DNA from: Neptunicoccus sediminis
GTDB lineage: Bacteria; Pseudomonadota; Alphaproteobacteria; Rhodobacterales; Rhodobacteraceae
Assembly (NCBI RefSeq): GCF_001719615.1
Contig: NZ_MDVX01000011.1
Location: 62,001 to 126,000 of the forward strand
DNA length: 64,000 nt
Reading direction: 5' to 3'
In this document: positions 60,385-64,000 of the stretch, piece after piece
Position numbering within the stretch: the stretch's first letter is position 1
Layout: each line of letters begins with the position of its first letter
The notes under the pieces: model-generated
Seen by the model: only the letters and a program-made list of their open reading frames with translations
Databases searched by the model: none
Told to the model about the DNA's origin: nothing
Translations under genes and position numbers: made by a program

Positions 60385-60409
60385 ATTGTATTCAATCATT
60401 GTATCCAAT
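60385..60409. promoter_or_regulatory. Tandem repeat upstream of the GntR gene
   Basis: ATTGTATTCAAT and ATTGTATCCAAT repeat with a 13-base period, each near the FadR-type TTGTATACAA pattern. Location 55-79 bases before the GntR start suggests autoregulation, and supports the downstream start at 60464. Confidence 0.55.
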
Positions 60410-60463
60410 ATTATGACGGAAATCGCTGACAATATGTTGGCGGATATATGCTATAGGGTTCAC

Positions 60464-61156
60464 ATGTATAAATCTTCGACACGCAGTTTTCCGGTCTATG
60501 ATTCGCTTCGTAAGGCGATTATCGAGCAGGCGCTCAGGCCCGGTGTGAAACTTCCAGAGGATTCGATCGGGGAAACATTCAGCGTCAGCCGCACCACCGT
60601 GCGAAATGCGCTGGTGCGGCTGGACGCCGAAGGACTGGTGGATCTCCAGCCCAATCGCGGCGCATCTGTTGCAGACCCGACGATTGAAGAGGCGCATGAT
60701 ATTTTCGAAATGCGCCAGTGTCTGGAACGGGAGGTCATGCAGCGGCTGTGCAAGATGGATTCCAAACCTATCGTTAAGGCGCTGAAGGCCCATTTGGCCG
60801 AAGAGCGGAAGTATCTCGATGTGGACACCACCCGTTCCATCCGGCTGGCAGGGGAATTTCATATCCTGCTGGCGGAACTGACCGGATCGAAAATCCTTGC
60901 CAATTATGTGAACGAAATTGTGTCCCGTTGTTCTTTGGTGCTGGCCCGCTTTGCGCAGGCCCATTCCGCCCAATGCGGTCTGGAGGAACACACTGAAATT
61001 ATCGCAGCGATTGAAGCGGGGGATGCGGATCGCGCAACCCGCCGGATGCACAACCATCTGCATGGTGTGCAGGATCGCGCGCTTCTCAATCCGGATGACG
61101 ACGACAAAGACAACGTCAGCGATATTCTCGCCCGTTACGTCACGCCGAACAGCTAA
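60464..61156 (+). CDS. GntR-family regulator (FadR subfamily, FCD domain)
   Basis: 230 residues from the ATG at 60464, with AGGG upstream; in-frame starts at 60332 and 60413 would place operator-like repeats inside or next to the coding region. GntR helix-turn-helix LPEDSIGETFSVSRTTVRNALVRLDAEGLVDLQPNRGASVA (30-70), then an FCD domain with His133 (EFHILL), His176 (EEHTEII) and His198 as probable metal ligands. It is divergent from the ABC operon and likely controls it and the flavin reductase genes, sensing a carboxylic or nitrogen compound. Confidence 0.92.
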   Translation: MYKSSTRSFPVYDSLRKAIIEQALRPGVKLPEDSIGETFSVSRTTVRNALVRLDAEGLVDLQPNRGASVADPTIEEAHDIFEMRQCLEREVMQRLCKMDSKPIVKALKAHLAEERKYLDVDTTRSIRLAGEFHILLAELTGSKILANYVNEIVSRCSLVLARFAQAHSAQCGLEEHTEIIAAIEAGDADRATRRMHNHLHGVQDRALLNPDDDDKDNVSDILARYVTPNS

Positions 61157-61200
61157 TACACGCCAGCCCCCCTTTTCACATTTTATCCAAGGAGATTTCC

Positions 61201-61869
61201 ATGGAGACCGTTTCCAAAACACAAGACAGTTTCGACTTTTCGCAACTGGCCGCGCGGGATCGCTACAAATTGTTGATCGGTTCCGTGGTGCCGCGACCGA
61301 TAGCATGGGTGACAACCGTGGACGAACACGGCCGCCCCAACGCGGCCCCTTTCAGCTTTTTCAACTGCCTGTCTTCTGATCCGGCAATTCTGGCGCTTGG
61401 GGTGGAGAACCACGAAGACCTGCGTTTCAAGGATACCGGCCACAACATCCGCGTGACCGAGGAATTTACTGTCAATATCGTGGATTTTGCGAACCTGCAT
61501 CCGATGAACACAACAGCCGTGAATTTTCCCGCCGATGTGGATGAAATAACCGCTGCAGGGCTGTCCATGATCCCCGGAGAATTCGTGAACTGTCCCCAGA
61601 TCGCAGAAGCCCCGATCCGGTTTGAGTGCAAACGCCATGTGACCCTGAATATCGGCAAATCCCGCGAGATCGTTCTGGGCGAGGTGCTGGCCATGCACGC
61701 CCGCCCCGGACTGGTAAACGAGCGCTTCCACGTGGATGCTGCCGCGCTGGACGCATTGGGTCGCATGGGCGGGCACGGCTATTGCCGCAGCTTTGAGACC
61801 TTTGACCTGCCCACCCCGTCAGAGGAAGAATGGCGTACCCGTCAGCAACCCAAAGCGGTGGCTTTGTAA
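61201..61869 (+). CDS. Flavin reductase-like protein (FMN-binding)
   Basis: 222 residues. RYKLLIGSVVPRPIAWVTTVDEHGRPNAAPFSFFNCLSSDP is the flavin-reductase (DIM6/NTAB) signature. Members provide reduced flavin to monooxygenases or act alone as oxidoreductases. No RutA-type monooxygenase is seen in the window. AAGGAGA precedes the ATG. It overlaps the racemase-like gene by one base (TAATG). Confidence 0.9.
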   Translation: METVSKTQDSFDFSQLAARDRYKLLIGSVVPRPIAWVTTVDEHGRPNAAPFSFFNCLSSDPAILALGVENHEDLRFKDTGHNIRVTEEFTVNIVDFANLHPMNTTAVNFPADVDEITAAGLSMIPGEFVNCPQIAEAPIRFECKRHVTLNIGKSREIVLGEVLAMHARPGLVNERFHVDAAALDALGRMGGHGYCRSFETFDLPTPSEEEWRTRQQPKAVAL

Positions 61870-62528
61870 TGCCGCCGCATCTGCTGGTGGTGAACCCCAA
61901 CGGCACCGCCGAAATGACAGCGCGGATCGGTGCCGAGGCCAGACAGCATCTGCCCGACACCATCACGCTGACGACTTGTACCAATCCCAGCGGTCCACCT
62001 TCTATTCAGGGGGCAGCGGATGGCGCGGTAGCCCTTCCCGGTACGCTCGACATTCTGCAGCAGGGCGAATTTGATCTGGCGTTGATTGCCTGTTTCGACG
62101 ACACCGGACTGACCGAGACCACGAACAGAAATGTCATTGGTATCGGTCAGGCCGCCATGCAGACAGCCCATGAACTGGGCCAACCCTATGCCGTTCTGAC
62201 CACGTCAGAGCTGTCGGTTCCGGTGCTTCAGGCCAATGTCGCGGCCTATGGGCTTGGCGAGCATCTGGTCTGCATTCGCGCCAGCACCATCGCAGTTCTC
62301 GACTTTGAGCAACATCGCGAGTCTGCAAACCAACGGCTGATCGCATCGGCCCGCAGGCTTCTTGCGGATCATCCCGAAATCCGGGCAATTGTTCTGGGCT
62401 GTGCGGGAATGGGCGGTCTGGCAGTTGAGATGGAGCGCCAGTTAAACCTGCAAGTGATCGACCCGATCAAAGCTGCCGTCGGCAAAGCCGTAGCGTCGCT
62501 TGTGGTTCCGGCCCCGTCCATGCATTAG
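61869..62528 (+). CDS. Asp/Glu/hydantoin racemase-like enzyme
   Basis: 219 residues from the ATG at 61869. VNPNGTAEMT (8-17) is the family N-terminus. Cys75 (ACFDDTG) and Cys178 (LGCAGMGG) are the two catalytic cysteines. Members include hydantoin racemase and maleate isomerase; the CFDDTGL and VLGCAGM surroundings favour the hydantoin racemase branch. It follows the flavin reductase in one operon and faces the convergent NCS1 symporter gene. Confidence 0.9.
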   Translation: MPPHLLVVNPNGTAEMTARIGAEARQHLPDTITLTTCTNPSGPPSIQGAADGAVALPGTLDILQQGEFDLALIACFDDTGLTETTNRNVIGIGQAAMQTAHELGQPYAVLTTSELSVPVLQANVAAYGLGEHLVCIRASTIAVLDFEQHRESANQRLIASARRLLADHPEIRAIVLGCAGMGGLAVEMERQLNLQVIDPIKAAVGKAVASLVVPAPSMH

Positions 62529-62558
62529 GACAGGGCCGCAACAGTTTCAGGTCCGCGC

Positions 62559-63977
62559 TTATTTGCTGCGCAGATAGTAGATAAATCCGCCCAGCAACGA
62601 CCCGATGATCCAGGCATAGCCGGAAAGCTGGCTTAGAACCGGCACCCAGACGGTGGCTACGGAGAATACCGCTGCAATGGCAAAAGCAACCAGCGCGTGT
62701 TCGTTCCAGCCGTTGCCATAGTGATAGGTTCCACCGTCCATGTTATAAAGATCGTCGCGGTTCAGTTCCTGTTTGCGCAGGATGTAGTAATCCACAATCA
62801 GAATACCATACAGCGGCGCCAGCGTTGCCCCAAGCGTGTTCACAAATCCACCGATCCCGAACTGGCTGATAAAGGCCGTCCACAAACCACCGATCACCAG
62901 CGCGAAAGCCGAGGTGATCAGTCCGGCCTTGCGAAAGCTGATGGTCTTGGGCGACAGGTTTGCAATCCCGTTCACCGCCGGAATGAAGTTTGCCACAAGG
63001 TTGATGCCAACTGTCGCGGCAAAGAACGTGATCGCGGCAATGACGCCCAAAAGGACACTATCCGTGCGGGCAACGATCTCGGTCGGGTTGATGATCTCTT
63101 CCCCGTAAACCACCGCAGCACCCGCCGTTGTCAGCAAGGCCAGCGCGGAAAACAGAATCATGTTGAACGGCAAACCGGCCAGATTGCCCTGCACCATTGC
63201 AGATTTGTCTCTGGCGTAGCGGGAAAAGTCGGAGAAGTTGATCATAACAGCGGCGAAATAGGCCACCATTGTGCCGATGATGGCGACAAAACCTGTGAAC
63301 TCTGTGCCCCATGTGGAGTCTTCGTTCACAAAAATCGTCTGCGCCTGTGACAAAAGCTGGCCGTCCGCTTTGACCCAAAGCACCGCCAGAAGACCGATCA
63401 TCACCAGATAAACGAACGGACCTGCAATGTTGAGAAACGTCTCAACCCAGTTCATTCCACGCCAGAAAATGACAATGTGAAAGCCCCAGACGATGACAAA
63501 AGACAACCAGTCGATGCCGGTGAGCCCCAAAAACTCCGCACCGCCGCTGGCCCCTGTGAGAGAGCGGATCAGCAAGGCAACCGCAGTCGAGGCGAAATAG
63601 ACCTGCACCCCGTACCAGAACACCGCAACAATCGCACGCAAGACAGAGGGCAGTTTCGCACCCGAGGTCCCCATGCTCGCCCGTGCGAACACCGGATAGG
63701 GGATGCCATATTTCTCTCCCGCGGCCCCTGAAAGGTTCACCAGAAACATCACCATCAGGCCCGCAACAATCAGTGCAGCAAAGGCGGTCCAGCCGCTCAC
63801 CCCGTAGGAAATGAACAGAGATGCCACCAATGAATAGCCAAAGAGCGACTGGATGTCGTTCGCCCAGATGTTAAAAATGGCAAAAGACCCCCAAGTCTTT
63901 TCCTGCGGTGTCACCGGACGAAGCGCGTCACCCTGCATCCCGCCGCCCGAATGATTTCCGGCTGTTGTCGTCTCCAT
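62559..63977 (-). CDS. NCS1-family nucleobase/hydantoin-type cation symporter
   Basis: 472 residues, 12 membrane segments. KTWGSFAIFNIWANDIQSLFGYSLVASLF is the conserved start, NFSDFSRYARDKSAMVQGNLAGLPF is the family loop, and ATLAPLYGILIVDYYILRKQELN is the C-terminal mark. NCS1 members import uracil, cytosine, allantoin, hydantoin or thiamine precursors. Neighbours suggest hydantoin-like or pyrimidine-like substrates. GGGAGTT before ATG. Transcription starts beyond the right edge of the useful region, where only 23 bases remain. Confidence 0.93.
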   Translation of the reverse strand: METTTAGNHSGGGMQGDALRPVTPQEKTWGSFAIFNIWANDIQSLFGYSLVASLFISYGVSGWTAFAALIVAGLMVMFLVNLSGAAGEKYGIPYPVFARASMGTSGAKLPSVLRAIVAVFWYGVQVYFASTAVALLIRSLTGASGGAEFLGLTGIDWLSFVIVWGFHIVIFWRGMNWVETFLNIAGPFVYLVMIGLLAVLWVKADGQLLSQAQTIFVNEDSTWGTEFTGFVAIIGTMVAYFAAVMINFSDFSRYARDKSAMVQGNLAGLPFNMILFSALALLTTAGAAVVYGEEIINPTEIVARTDSVLLGVIAAITFFAATVGINLVANFIPAVNGIANLSPKTISFRKAGLITSAFALVIGGLWTAFISQFGIGGFVNTLGATLAPLYGILIVDYYILRKQELNRDDLYNMDGGTYHYGNGWNEHALVAFAIAAVFSVATVWVPVLSQLSGYAWIIGSLLGGFIYYLRSK

Positions 63978-64000
63978 AAACTGAACTCCCTGTTCTAACG

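Overview
The window looks like accessory, catabolism-rich chromosome or megaplasmid DNA from a free-living alphaproteobacterium, most likely a Rhodobacterales (Roseobacter-type) bacterium. This is inferred from the moderately high G+C, tightly overlapping operons, many TRAP and ABC uptake systems, and a Zur/ZnuABC locus. No rRNA, tRNA, insertion sequence, phage gene or CRISPR array was seen. Almost every base lies in a gene or a short regulatory gap.

Layout. 1-2156: end of a TRAP transporter operon with a MarR regulator. 2194-13289: two divergent operons. The leftward one encodes a ribose-type ABC importer, a split transketolase and a RuBisCO-like protein (RLP). The rightward one encodes methylthioribose kinase (mtnK), methylthioribose-1-phosphate isomerase (mtnA), a SorC-type regulator and a class II aldolase. 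13577-18059: a complete TRAP transporter followed by an OsmC-like protein and a cytochrome P450. 18178-20060: a class V PLP enzyme and a convergent Lrp/AsnC regulator. 20161-23358: znuA divergent from zur-znuC-znuB, with Zur-box-like sites between. 23374-34057: IclR regulator, family III CoA-transferase, four acyl-CoA dehydrogenases, an enoyl-CoA hydratase and a TAXI-type TRAP transporter. 34101-36933: AEC permease, carboxymuconolactone-decarboxylase-like protein, Fsr-like exporter. 37060-46309: D-amino-acid dehydrogenase-like flavoprotein, HpaR-like MarR regulator, D-tartrate dehydratase, LuxR regulator, a branched-chain-type ABC importer and an alpha/beta hydrolase. 46326-50763: housekeeping-like genes (HAD phosphatase, two GreA/Rnk-domain proteins, EEP nuclease/phosphatase, cardiolipin synthase). 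50777-63977: AraC regulator, oligopeptide-type ABC importer with two embedded amidohydrolases, GntR regulator, flavin reductase, Asp/Glu-hydantoin racemase-like enzyme and an NCS1 nucleobase-type symporter.

How the genes work together. The most unusual locus is 2194-13289. MtnK, MtnA and the aldolase make the three steps of the DHAP shunt known for 5-methylthioribose and 5-deoxyribose. No nucleoside phosphorylase or hydrolase is present, but a dedicated sugar importer is, so the likely substrate is a free modified pentose taken from outside. The same locus adds an RLP and a split transketolase, which suggests a second branch for the phosphorylated ketose that I cannot match to a described pathway. 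The 23374-34057 cluster looks like uptake and CoA-dependent breakdown of an unknown carboxylic acid, probably with a two-subunit acyl-CoA dehydrogenase. The 50777-63977 cluster looks like uptake and hydrolysis of a nitrogen-rich, perhaps heterocyclic, compound; one of its amidohydrolases lacks the usual HxH metal motif.
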